Part shown: piece after piece, positions 1 through 11,876 of the stretch
How the letters are laid out: each line of letters begins with the position of its first letter
Position numbering within the stretch: the first letter of the stretch is position 1
Source: Warburgia ugandensis
Taxonomy: Eukaryota; Streptophyta; Magnoliopsida; Canellales; Canellaceae
Direction: 5' to 3'
Length of the DNA stretch: 64,000 nucleotides
NCBI GenBank assembly: GCA_035236585.1
Contig: CP141134.1
Span: forward strand, 20,018,414-20,082,413
Translations under genes and position numbers: made by a program
Notes under the pieces: generated by a model
The model's input: only the letters and a program-made list of their open reading frames with translations
Database searches by the model: none
What the model was told of the DNA's origin: nothing

Positions 1-3000
1 TAAATCTATCAAATTTATTAAAGTAGTCAAATATTATTCCCAACTATGCTGATCAGTTCTTTCCACTATGAGAAATCAATGTTTTAGCTAGTCCTATACT
101 GGGAATTTCCCTTCTTGGAAAATACTGGTAATATACAATTAACTGGCATTTCATCATGCCAAAACATTAGGCATTTCACTATGCTTATCTCATATAAATC
201 ATTGTACAAAATAATCAAAAGACTACCATGCTGCAGTCTGATCCATACTAGCATGCTTGAATAACTACCCTATTCACCACTGATACCATGGAGGAAAATA
301 TTGTGTCACTGCCCATATGGGGAGATAGGACTTTCACAGTGGTGGCCTTCCCATAATTGCCCCACCCAACTTTTAGCCTCTCATAATCATCAAATTTTGG
401 GAAGCAGGTGGCCAAACCCTCATAACTCCCCTATCATAGCATCCCTTAGGCTTATGCCTGTTTAAAACAAAACCACAAGCCTCCATGCTTGTATGTAAAA
501 TAGGTTTCATACGTATCAGACAATTTGTTTGTTTACTTAGGGTTGGAATATCTTCTAGTTCCATATTCACCTAACTTAACCATTTCATATGTGTTTGGTT
601 GGATCATAAGGGTTTCATGGGATTTAATACAAGTATTAACATTACACTTGTCAATATAAGGTCATGGGTTCAACATGTACATCACATGTAAATGCATTCA
701 TCAAATCCTCCTACCTTCAAGTAGTGATCCATCTCTTCAGATCTTCACTGATCCTAACTGATGTATGAAATATGCAAATCCATACATACTATCAATATAT
801 ATACAATCTGAATAATCCTTTTGATCAATAGATCTGATGGTTCGAATGATCTTCTAATCTTTCATATCTAAGTATCTTTTATTACAAGTCTTTGTGTATC
901 GATCTCTTTGATCTAAGTTTAGTTATTTGATCATCTCTAAGGAGGAGGATCCTGTTTCTTTTATTTGAATCATATTTCATCAAGGGTTTGGATTATCTAA
1001 AATAATGATCTAGATTTGATCTATAGCATACATACTAATAAACATGCATACTAAATACAATACAATGTTATTATTCATATTGTTCTTGATCATTCAAAAT
1101 CCAATGAATCTTGTTTGATCATCCTTATCTTACTTATAATTTTTATTAGGGCTAGATAATTTACTAACCTTTTATGCTCTTATTATTATTATTATTCAAC
1201 AAGTTAATGTTTTACTGGTTGAAAATAACTTCTTTCAGCCTAAGTCTAGCTGCTCCTCTTATTTCCAATTGGCTAAAGGTTACTAAATGAATGGGTGAAC
1301 GCAAATTGGTTACTTCAATCCTCATGTAAGGAGATGTTTAGACCTCATAAACGTCAACGGAAGGTAAGGGAAGAGTGAAACTCTATTAGAAAACCCCCTT
1401 AACCACCATGTTCAACACGCACTGGAATGACCTTAGCTCAACCTTTCATAAGGTTCCTATGAGCATGTTAACCCTAAGTACTCTTTCTAATTGATTTTAA
1501 TTAAGTCCATGAACATTTAAAATGTCATTCATGGGGTTTATTATTCTCCTAGTTTGGGCTAAGGATTTGATAATCCTTATATTGTCCTACTAACTATAGC
1601 CCTTACTAATTACATCTAAGTCAAATAATCCACTCTTATTTATGTCATGAAACTCTACTTTCTCATTAGATTTCATTTTTGGTGATTTAAGAATATAAAG
1701 ACATAACCAATAATTAAACAATTATATCTACTAATAAAATTTAAATCATAAACTTTAAAGCAGAAATCTAATATAATTTTAACAACATTTTACACTAACA
1801 TGCTTCCTATGTAACTTAACTTAATGAAATGAAACTATAATTAAACTAGCATGCTCCTAAGTTATACAATACATAAAATTTTACTACTAATCTAACGGAC
1901 TCATGCTTAAACTTCAAATGTAAACTAACATGGCCCTAAGATAATTAAATCTATCAACCTAATATAACAATCTAATAACATATAGAACATAACATGCTAA
2001 AATCTAAGAATTACACTATCATGCTTTATAACATAATTCACATTTACAATGCTATTTTCAAATAAAAGACAATGAAACTAATTATATTAAGATTATTAGA
2101 AACCTTTACTTCTGATCCAACCACTAGATCTTAGATCTTTTCCTTTTAAATCAAGATTTTAATTAATTTTAGGGCGTTTACTCCATTAAGGTCCAAAGTT
2201 CATATCCCTTTGTTTTTGTCATATTCAATCCATGATCTCAATGGATTCCATCATAATATCCTTCATTCAATCCATCCCAAGGATCTGATCATACTTGATC
2301 TTATTGATTAAGTGGGTCCCTTTGTATTTTTAGGGTTTTTCTACCATAAAGGGTAGATCCCTTAATTTATCTTAGATCTATCCAAATCAACCACGGATAT
2401 TACTTGATTTCAACATTATATTATCAGTAAGATCGTGAAAATTAGAAACTTAATTCTTGAAAATAGAAAGTTTCTAAAATATTTTTATCAATATTATGGT
2501 TTCAGAAGAAAATAGACATTATAATCTTTTCATAGCTTCTTTCCAATCTCAATTTGGAGTTCAGATGACTCCACAATTGCATTTTGAAGTTCACAGTCGT
2601 TCCTAGGATCCAAATTTGATCTAGGCCCATCGAATGGACAGCCCGAATTTATCTAGGCGAAACGTCCTAGTGAGCAAACGGGTCAGTGCGTGCCCGTCAC
2701 CGAGACACACGCATGCCGCGATCCGCCCGTGGCCGGCACTATCGCGCAATCATAGTGTGGTGCATTTTTGTGTGGCGTTCCAGGAACTGGATCTTCTTAG
2801 GAAGATCGGACAATCCGTTTTGGACCGTCCAATCAATTCCTCTCAATTAAGGGTTGAATACATGATAAAATTTCTTGAAATTTCTACCCTAGGGGTTTTT
2901 TACCCTTTTGGATTGATTGGAATGCTCAAATTTTACATCTGAGGCTCCATCATCTAGAATTCAAGGGTTCTTACGCTTACTTGATTTTTATTATTTTTAA

Positions 3001-4032
3001 CCTAAACTCAATTTTAGAAAATTGAAAATTACATAAAATAACATGTAACAAGTGTGAAAAGCGTTTCCACCTACCTAATTGGAGAAAAAGTTTGATTTTG
3101 TAATCCAAATTAAAAGAATACCCACTTGATGATAAGATAGTCCAAGAACTGCTTGTCTTGTGATTTACTGTTGTTTGTACCGTTAGATCTTGAAATTGAT
3201 TTGGGAGTTTTGTAGATAAGGTAGTATAAGATGGTATGGACAGTGGGATTTGTGAGATTCAACTTGGAACAGAGTGCCTAATTGAATTTAGGTCTCTTGT
3301 TCCAATTAGAGAGAGGTAAGAGAAAGAGGGAAAAAGAGAGAGATTGGGGAAGATGGGGGAGGAGTTTTGCTCTGATTTTCCGCAGGTGTCTAGGGGATAT
3401 CGTGTGAAGGACTGGAAAATTTTGTGAAATTTTTAGACTTATTTATAGGCAAGTTTTGTTAATTTTAATTTAATTTTTCATAAAAATCTTCTTCTTTCTT
3501 TTTATTATTTTATTTATGGGGAGTTTCCACCTCCACCTTTTCCTCCACTACAATCTGGTTGTGCATTGATCAATTATTGTTGCTTCTCAAACATTGGCCT
3601 ACTTTGTGGGGCCCACTTTCATGTGAAAAGATCATTTTGCCCTTTTATTCATAAAAATGGAGAAAAATAGATATTATTTATCCAAACTCAGATTTTAGTG
3701 TACTCAACGGCCCCAGAATTGATTTTTTTAGTACTTTCCAGTTTTTTTAATACATTCCAAATATTAAATTTTAAATATTGGTTATGGGTGAAAATGACTG
3801 TTTTACCCTTTTATGCAGAAAATTGAGATTTTTCATTCTAACTCAGAATTTAACGAAATTAGTGTCATTTGATTCTATTTTTCATCTACATTCTTAATTT
3901 CTATGTTTCCACTCATGATTTACTCTCTATAAAAAGATATTTTCTTTTAACCTAATATTCCAACCTAGAATTTCTGAAAACTCAAACATTACTGATTTTC
4001 TCAATCAATTTACAAACGTTGGGGTTATTACA
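1..4032 (-). mobile_element. Large LTR (partial), Del/Tekay-like termini
   Basis: On the minus strand this block begins TGTAATAACCCC at 4032, the same terminus as the LTRs at 11877-15906 and 18603-25129. Its internal style is shared with them: short gatc-rich imprecise repeats, a GC-richer patch at 2630-2760, and a mononucleotide-rich U3. A stretch around 250-350 resembles the region near the inner end of the solo LTR at 41693-44850. This implies that the LTR end lies a few hundred bases before the window. No protein-coding gene is supported here. The short open frame at 2634-2942 is incidental. Confidence 0.6.
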
Positions 4033-7000
4033 TTAACTTCTTCTCACAAACATGAATTGAAAATTCCAACTAATCTCATTGAATCACATTCAAAAAAGTA
4101 ATCAACATAACACTCCAAACATGTAGTCCAAACCTAAAACTTAAATGCCATTACAATGATGTTCACTTAATCTCAATCAATCCTTAATTACAAGAAAAAT
4201 TCTTCATCAATTGTTCCAACATTCACTCATGAACAAGTATGCTTGAAATCAAAGGAAAATCCTACGCAAAACTAGGGCAATAATCCAATGGAACTTCAGC
4301 AACCAAAGTTGAAAAATTAAGATGGCTAAAAGAGATTAAAGATGCAATGAAAGATAAAGAACAAAAGTAGACTCAAGATGACTTCCCTTAGCTATCACTC
4401 CAAGGGAAAACTAGGCTTGAATCTTACTTTAAAAGCAATAGAAGCTAAAGGAAAAACAAGGCAAACTAACACGAAAAGAAGTTCTAGCAAAGGCTAACCA
4501 ACCCTCGAAAATTAATCAAGACCCCACAAATCTTAGGATGAACACTTGAGGAAGAAGCATAAAGCATGGAAGTTTGTGGCTGCCCCAAATAATTCACAAA
4601 ATAAAAGGCAAAAGGGGAAAAGATGGCTTGAAGGAAGAGGGCATCCCCTTCCTATGGGGGAGACATCTTTTCCTATGTAAAAGAAAAAAAGTGTGTTTTG
4701 CTTGAGTTTTGGGATGATTTTATAAGACTTGTCCTATTTTTTGTATGGTAACCTAATAATAAGGTGTGGTAGGGATTAAAGAGTGTCAAATTGAATGGCT
4801 AGAATGGGGGAAAAGAGTAGACATCAAATAGGAAAGTGGGGAAGTAGTTTGGCTGCCTTAAGGAGTGGCGTAGGTGGGAGATGCCACCTTTTTAGGAAGG
4901 GGTGTCTCCCCCCTTCCAAAACTATTGAATGCTTCATACTTTGGGAAAGTGAGTGGGGATTAGTAAAGAAATAGGTGGAGGGTGTTAGGTGGAGAAATGT
5001 GGTTGGTTGGGAAGTTTCCTAAGAGGTGGAACGAGTTAGAGTTATGAAAATTCGTAGTGCATCTTAAGGGGGAGGTGGAAATTAAGGAAAAAGTGGAAAA
5101 AAGTGAGAAAAATACTAAAAATTGGTTGCTCTTATCCCATTGGTCCACATGCCATCTTATTCAAATATATTTTCCCTTAGTTATCTTCAAAATAACTCAT
5201 TGATAATTCTCTTGAATCTCCTCCAATCCTAGTCTTCCATTTATCATAACTTGATGGCTAACCTTGAGGGCTTCATTGGCTAAGCTCATGGCTGGGTTAG
5301 GAAGCTTCCTTGACTTTTTTTCTTAGCTTCAACCCTTAACTTGAGTGGCTTGTATGGTTTGCTTGAATTCATTAGCTTGCCACCTTCCTTCGTGGCTTAT
5401 ATAGCTAAGGTGGCTTAAGTACGCAAAGGTCATGGAATGCATGGCTTACGTCATGGGCCTACTTTGGCCATCTTCTGATCCTTTAATCACATCTATTACT
5501 AGTCCACAAGATGATCTTGGCCTTTGGTTTATGTTGAAGTGATGATTTTGAGGCTTTGGCTCAATCTTTTGATCTTTGATCGTCAATTTCATCCTGATCG
5601 ATCTCAGCTATTGGATCACCATCTTACTTCCTACAAAAGTGAAAAACCATAATTAAATCCTAAAAATATGATTATTCATATAATTACCTAGGACTAGCTT
5701 CTGGACCTACAAAATAACAAACTTTTGGGCTATTAGGTCAAAAAGTACATGTGTTATGAATTTAGGTCTGAAAACCTAATTTACCCCTATAAGTTGTAAA
5801 GCATGGGTAATTAATTGGGTAGTTTTTATGTAAAATTAAATACTTATCACACACCCCAACAAGAATTTTGCTAGTCCTAAGAAAAACATGAGAAAAACCA
5901 TTTTATAAAAATAGGTACAAACTGTCACTTTAGTAGGTACTCACAATTGTATTTAGCACATGCAACAAGCCCTTAAACCCCTAAGTTACCCCTAGTGGAT
6001 GAGTTAGGCTTTGTGAGGGATGCCAGTGAATATACCCACAAAATTTCTTGAGGTTGAATCCCATATTTTATCCCAGTGAATCCTCATTCATTAGCACTTT
6101 ATTAGTTTTTCACAACTTAATGGAAAAGATTTACCATTTTATAAATCATACACATACTAAAGACATTTCATTCTAGTTATTTCTCAGAGTGCATGTGTGT
6201 GTACAACAACACAAATCCTAACTTATAACTAGATATGCTTAAATTCCATTGAAAATATGTTTTAGCATCAAATCCTTACAAGTATACTCTTAGAAATGAA
6301 ACTCTCATATAAGGGTTTAAACATATTTCTCTCATTATGTGAGTGGATTCAATAGAGCTAATGGTTCACAAAAAAATTTGAAGTGCTAAAGAGACAAAGA
6401 AAAGGGGTCCTTAAGAGAGGATGTTATCACCAAGAATAGTAGGGTATTTTACTTAAATTCCTTGTTTTTATTTCATCTTTAAGCTTATGTTCCACCTAAG
6501 ATCCACAGGTCTTTAATTATGATGAAACATAAGCTTAGGTGAAGGTTATGAAAAGAAGGGTATAAGGATTTCAAAGGTTCAAAATGGAGTAGAGATCTTC
6601 AATGAATATATGTTAGGACACTTTTTTATTTCATTGAAGTGAATTTCATTTGTATTCTTGTCTTTCACTTTTTTTTCTCTTCTTTTTCTTATACTTTTCT
6701 TTACAAATTATTTTTTTCTGAGGCTTCTTTGGAAGAAAGACTGCTAATTTTCTCACTTCTTTGACTTTTTATCCTGTTTTGGATTTTTCCACTCTCTACT
6801 TATTTTGAAAATGGTAATGGTTATTTATTTTACTAATTTTCAAGGGCTAAAGTGATTGGAGTTAAGAAAGAAAGGCTTAATAGTAGGCTTAAAAATCTAA
6901 CTAGTGGTGGATATATATGGGTAGGCTTTATGTCTTTGGGTTGAACAAGGATGTCCTATATCATTTCCTAGGTTTCCTAACCTATCAGATTTAATAAATT

Positions 7001-7308
7001 TTCTGGATACAAAGATATTATTCCTATTTAGTCTTGATAGTTAACCAAAATAAGGATAACAATATCACACTAATTCATGTATGTTGAAGAAACTGTGGAG
7101 TTACTTATAGGTCTCCACCAATTTCCTCCGAGTCTCTAAGTCACACCCTCAATTAGTCTTGACTATGTGCTATGTATAAATGGCTCTAGAGAATTAACTT
7201 TCATAAAATGCTTCAACACATGAATCATATGCAAAACTAATCGTATACACTCACATTAAGAGGTAAAAATAATAGAATTACTAAATTATGAACATTGAGT
7301 TCTCATCA
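4033..7308 (-). mobile_element. Decayed Ty3-type remnant with Tat-like 3' motif
   Basis: Non-coding and AT-rich. On the minus strand, 5885-5847 reads GGACTAGCAAAATTC, then TTGGGGTGTGTGATAAG. It resembles the motif found downstream of integrase in Tat-lineage Ty3 elements. The segments 5970-6010 and 6480-6560 recur in the opposite orientation at 31.49-31.54 and 30.89-31.0 kb. No gag or pol frame is recognisable. The region between 4033 and 5800 also carries long worn repeat DNA without any gene I can support. Confidence 0.45.
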
Positions 7309-7321
7309 TAGTAAGGGAACT
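7309..7321. repeat. Target-site duplication of RTE-1 (left)
   Basis: TAGTAAGGGAACT, identical to 10739-10751 on the other side of the RTE copy. It marks the insertion site. Confidence 0.9.
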
Positions 7322-10300
7322 CTTCATCATCATCATCATCATCATCATCAAGACCTTATCCCAATTATGGGGTCGGCCACATGAATCTTATTCCTCCATT
7401 CCTCTCTATTAAGTACCATGGCTTCATTTAGTCCTAAAGTGTTTAAATCTTTCCTCACCACTTCTATCCACATTCTTTTGGGCCTTCACCTTGCCGTTTT
7501 AAAACCTTCTATTTGCATTGCCTCACTTCTTCTAGACGGTGCCATTTTCAATCTCCTTTGGACATGTCCAAACCATCTAAGTCTAGTCTCCCTCATCTTG
7601 TTACCTATTGGTGTTAACCCTAGATTTTCTCCAATTTTTCATTCCTAATTCTATCCTTTCTTGTCTTACCACTCATCCATCTCAACATCCTCATTTTTGG
7701 GACAATCATCCTATGGGCATGTTGTTACTTAACTGCCCAACACTCTGATCCATAGAGCATGGCCGGCCTTATGGCCATCCTATAAAATTTTCCTTTTAGT
7801 TTGAGCGGTACCCGCCGATCACACAAAACTCTAGATGCACATCTCCATTTGTTCCAACCCGCTTAGATTCTCTGGGTAACCTCCCTCTCAATCTCTCAGC
7901 TCTCATGAATCATTGATCCTAAGTACCGAAAGTGGTCTTTTACGAGGACTTCTTGGTTATCAATCTTGATTGGTGTTCGACTCCTACTCTCCTTGCTAAA
8001 ATTGCATTCCATATATTGTCTTAGTTCTGCTGATTTTAAACCCTTTAGATTCTAATGCTTCTCTCCATAACTCTAGCTTTGTGTTTACACCCTCCCTTTT
8101 CTCATCAATTAAGACTATATCATCTGCAAATAGCATGCACCAGGGAATTTCCTCATGCAGATGTTTTTTTAACTCATCCATAACCAATATGAAAAGGTAT
8201 GGACTCAATGCCAATCCTTGGTGCAATCCTACAGTGACAGAAAAATCACCAGTCTCTCCACTAGTGGTCTTAACATTTGTTATCTCTCTCTAATACATAT
8301 ATTTAATTATTTCTATATACCCCCGTAAAATCCCTTTCTCGCCCAACACCCGCTATATTAACTCTTTAGGGACCTATCATAAGCTTTCTCTAAGTCGATA
8401 AAGACCATGTGGTGGTCTTTCCTCCTCCCTTGTCATGAAACCAAACTGATTCTCTGATACACTTGTGTCATGTCATAACCTTTTCTCAATCACTCTTTCA
8501 AAAAGTTTCATAGTGTGGCTCATAAGTTTGATCCCTAAATAATTAGTGTAGCTCTATATGTCTCATATATTCTTATCAATTGATACAATAGAGCTTTTCC
8601 ACCACTCATCCAGCATTTTCTTTGATTTTATAATCTTGTTAACAACTTGGTCGACCAAACTACCCCAATATCTCCCATATGTTTCCAAATCTCTATTGGT
8701 ATACCATCGAACCCCATGGCCTTTCTAAATTTCATCTTTTTTAAGGCCTCTTTCACTTCAGATATTCTAATCCTATGTTCATATCTATAACATCCAATGT
8801 TATTTAGGTTTATAGTATTTTCAATCCCTGTATTCTCAGAGCCATTATCATTTAACAATTTTTGAAATTACATCTCCCACCTTTGTTTAATCTCATTATC
8901 TTTGACTAATACCCTTTGATCATCATTTCTAATACAGCTAACATGATCTAAGTCCTTGCCCTTTTGTTCTCTTACTTTTGCAAGTTTAAACACATCTATG
9001 TCACCTTCTCTTGTTCCTAATCTATTATATAGCTCATCATATGACTTAAGTTTAGCCTTACTATTCTCTTGGAAACCCTTTTAGAATTCTTATACTGTTC
9101 ATAGTTTTCATTATTTCTAGTCTTTTGCCATGCTTTAAAACACATTCATTTTTCTTTAATAACTTTTTGCACTGTTTCACTCCACCAGCATGTTTCCTTT
9201 ACTAATTGCCTTTTACCTTTAAATACTTCTAAGGCATCTTTTGCCACTTTCTTAATGGTCCCAGCAATATTAATCCACATGGTATTTAGTTATGTTTCAT
9301 AGTTCTAGTTTCCTTCTACTATCAACTTATTTTATAATGAGGTTATTTTCTCTCCTTTTAAGTTCCACCACTTAGTTTTTGTACACCTATTAAGTTCATT
9401 TCTTTTCCTCCATCTTTTGATATGGATATCCATAACCATTAACCTATGTTGTGAGGCTAAAATCTCACTGGGTATCACCTTATAATCCTTACACATTGAT
9501 CATTTAGTATTCCTAAATAGGAAGAAGTCTATTTGGCTTTTATGAAGTCCACTTTTAAAGGTTATTAAGTGTTCGTCCCTCTTCTTAAAGAGTGTATTTG
9601 TAATGGCTAGGTTATATGACAAAGCAAAATCAAGGATAGTTTACCCCATCTCATTTCGTTCACCTATACCATACCCTCCGCGTATTCCATCATATTCTTC
9701 CTTTTCTTTTCCTACATGGTCATTTAAGTCTGCTCCTATAAATATCCCCTCAGTGTTGGGAATTTCTTACATGACTCTCTCCATATCTTCCCAAAACTGT
9801 CTCTTGATTATATCTTCTAACCCTAATTGTAATGCGTATACACTTATAACATTTATGATCTGCTCTCCTAGAACAAGTTTTATTATTTTAATTCTATCAC
9901 TAATTCTTTTAACATCCAAAACTTTATCCTTTAATTCTTTATCCACTATTATTCCTATGTCATTTCTGTCATTATCCTTTCCTACATACCATAATTTATA
10001 CCCATTGATTTCTTTAGCTTTAGCCCCTTTCCACTTGGTTTATTAAATATGAGTGATGTTGACTCTCCTATGTTTCATTGTGTCTACTAACTCGAAACTC
10101 ATACCTATTAATGTCCCTATATTTCATGTGGCAATACGAATCTTATGCTATGGAGATATCCTATTTACCTGTGCCCTTCTCGAACTCCATGGCATGAAGC
10201 CATGTCAACTTGTCACTGCACTTGAGTTTTGATGTAGTGCATCACTTTCGAGGGTACGCTCTAGCAGCCCTTGCCTATTTTTCACTACACTCGGGATCCG

Positions 10301-10738
10301 ATGTAGCACGTCGGTTCTGGGGGAATGACCTAGCAACCCTTGCCCATTTTTCACCGCACCTGAGATCCAATGCAGCTCGTCCCTTATGGGGAACGCCCTA
10401 ACTTGAGGGAATGTAGTTTTCGATTCATGTCATATTAGGGTTGCCGTAGTTTAAAAAGATGAAGATGATTTTCATTTCTTCCTTACCAACAGGAAAGAAA
10501 TAACAAAATCATCTTTAGCTTCTCCCTTACCGAGTGGCACCTGACACAAGGGTTGCCATATTTTAAGAAGCTGGAGATTATTTTCATTTCTTCCTTGCAA
10601 ACGAATATACAAATGCATATTCATTTGCAAGAAGGAAATAAATAACAAAATCATCTTCAACTTCTCCTTTATCGACTGGCACCTAACACAAGACCCTCCT
10701 CCTTTTTCATCCGGCCTTGGGACAGGCATTGGTGGAGT
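7322..10738 (-). mobile_element. RTE-clade LINE, full-length copy (RTE-1)
   Basis: A 3417-bp minus-strand non-LTR element. Its 5' end begins CTCCACCAATGCC at 10738. Its 3' end is a GTGGCCGACCCC stretch followed by a (GAT)n tail near 7350-7322, the classic plant RTE end. An exact 13-bp duplication flanks it. Order on the minus strand: 5' region with tandem repeats (about 10400-10210), apurinic endonuclease region (about 10140-9500), linker, reverse transcriptase (about 8860-7990), 3' region. The RT retains the FADD catalytic motif at 8130-8119 within [17 protein letters not shown] and [18 protein letters not shown]. The frame is interrupted by stops and shifts, so it is not autonomous. Confidence 0.9.
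7990..8860 (-). pseudogene. RTE-1 reverse transcriptase pseudogene
   Basis: The upstream RT block is at 8858-8628 (EVKEALKKMKFRKAMGFDGI, cf. the KA.G.DGIP.E.WK fingers motif). The palm block is at 8226-7996 ([16 protein letters not shown], then FADD, then [16 protein letters not shown]). Between them the frame is lost, so the enzyme is broken although the catalytic Asp pair survives. The clade is assigned from the wording of these motifs, which match plant RTE elements often misannotated as craniofacial development protein 2-like. Confidence 0.85.
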
Positions 10739-10751
10739 TAGTAAGGGAACT
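10739..10751. repeat. Target-site duplication of RTE-1 (right)
   Basis: Second copy of TAGTAAGGGAACT, adjoining the RTE-1 5' end. Confidence 0.9.
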
Positions 10752-10810
10752 ATTCCAAAAAAAAAAATTTATAAAGCTCAAGAAAATTCAAAATCCTTAT
10801 ATGCATCTAC

Positions 10811-11306
10811 TAGATTTCTATTTTGATAGTAAATAGTTGCATGTTCTTCATGGATAGTTAACTCTTTTTCAACCCAAAATCTAAAAACCCATGTGGTTCT
10901 TTATTTAAGCAACTAGCATTTGGAAATAATCCTGTATTTGCTCCAACAAGCATCCAATCTTGTTATTTAGTATACTAGATTTCCAATGTAGTTAGCTACT
11001 ATGAGAGATGAAATTCATCCCAAACTTATTGGAACGGAATAGATGACTAGAATGCAAAATAGACTACTTTGACATTTTCACCTTCAAATGACCATATCTT
11101 GGTCATAAGATGTTACATTTGAGTGATATCTAGTGCCTTGCAAAGCTCTTTCAGTAGTATATGAATTGAGTACTTTTAAATTTTCATGAAATAACATTTA
11201 ATATCTCGAAATACCTAAGATCTTCAAAGTGTTGACTTGACACTTGTTAAAATCATGGGAATCTTCAAGTAGTGATATGTATCTTTTGTGAACACTTGAA
11301 TACAAC
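10811..11306 (-). mobile_element. Copia-like 3' LTR, truncated
   Basis: About 500 bp closely similar to 28137-28610 (shared runs such as AGTTGCATGTTCTTCATGGA and GTGTTGACTTGACACTT). On the minus strand the LTR would start TGTTGTATTCAAGTG at 11306, directly after the purine tract AAAAGGGAGAATA. The other end is missing relative to the right-hand LTR, probably lost before or with the RTE-1 insertion. It forms the left end of the disrupted copia element. Confidence 0.7.
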
Positions 11307-11460
11307 ATATTCTCCCTTTTGAACATTAAAACAATGTACTCTCCCTCAACATGTGATCCTAGGAATCTTCAAGTAGTGGTATGTATCTCTTGTTAACACT
11401 TGAATACAACTTATTCTCCCTTGTTAATGTTAAAACAATGTGCTCTCCCTCAACATGCGC
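11258..11460. repeat. 104-bp direct duplication of the copia LTR/PPT junction
   Basis: Two copies (11258-11361 and about 11362-11460) each contain GGAATCTTCAAGTAGTG, the LTR edge ACTTGAATACAAC, a polypurine tract (on the minus strand) and CAATGT(A/G)CTCTCCCTCAACATG. Confidence 0.85.
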
Positions 11461-11876
11461 TACCCCACTAAGCAATGAAACACAATAAACACAGAATGGA
11501 GTATAGCTGCCCTTCAATTTGATAAACTATTCAACATAAGAATCAACTAAGATCTCCATAACAAGAACAATTCATGATGTCATTAAAATAAACAATAATC
11601 TCAAATGAGTAACCACAAGTAGAAGACATATGTCATTCACTGATTGCATCCAAATAAATACATGGTGTTCTTCAAGCATAAACATTTAATCAACAACAAT
11701 ATCATGCAATGACATAAGCTTCATCTTAACATATACTCATGTGTCCATTCAATAGACACTCAAAGATAAGCATTACACACAATTTAAATGGAGACAAATT
11801 GAAGAGAGGTATTCTCATTAAAAGAGTGGAAATATAAATATTTATGAAAATAATAATAAGCTCATTGAAGAATAAA
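11311..11876 (-). mobile_element. Copia remnant, 3' internal part
   Basis: A short internal stretch between the left copia LTR and the inserted LTR element at 11877. I recognise no RT or RNase H motif in it. It is assigned by position and is continuous with 25135-27310 once the 13.25-kb insertion is removed. Confidence 0.5.
11872..11876. repeat. Target-site duplication ATAAA (left) of the LARD-like element
   Basis: ATAAA directly before the TGTAA LTR terminus, matched at 25130-25134. Confidence 0.8.

Noticed and set aside
2634..2942. 102-codon open frame
   Set aside because: Lies in the GC-richer leader of a large LTR. No motif, no splice context, and similar GC patches in related LTRs do not keep the frame.
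7320..7352. Short CATCAT repeat array as a possible CRISPR or regulatory repeat
   Set aside because: It is the RTE 3' trinucleotide tail, seen again at 41.2 and 60.35 kb.
9603..10046. 147-codon plus-strand open frame (and the similar one at 62664-63062)
   Set aside because: Antisense shadow of the RTE endonuclease region. The recognisable protein is on the minus strand.
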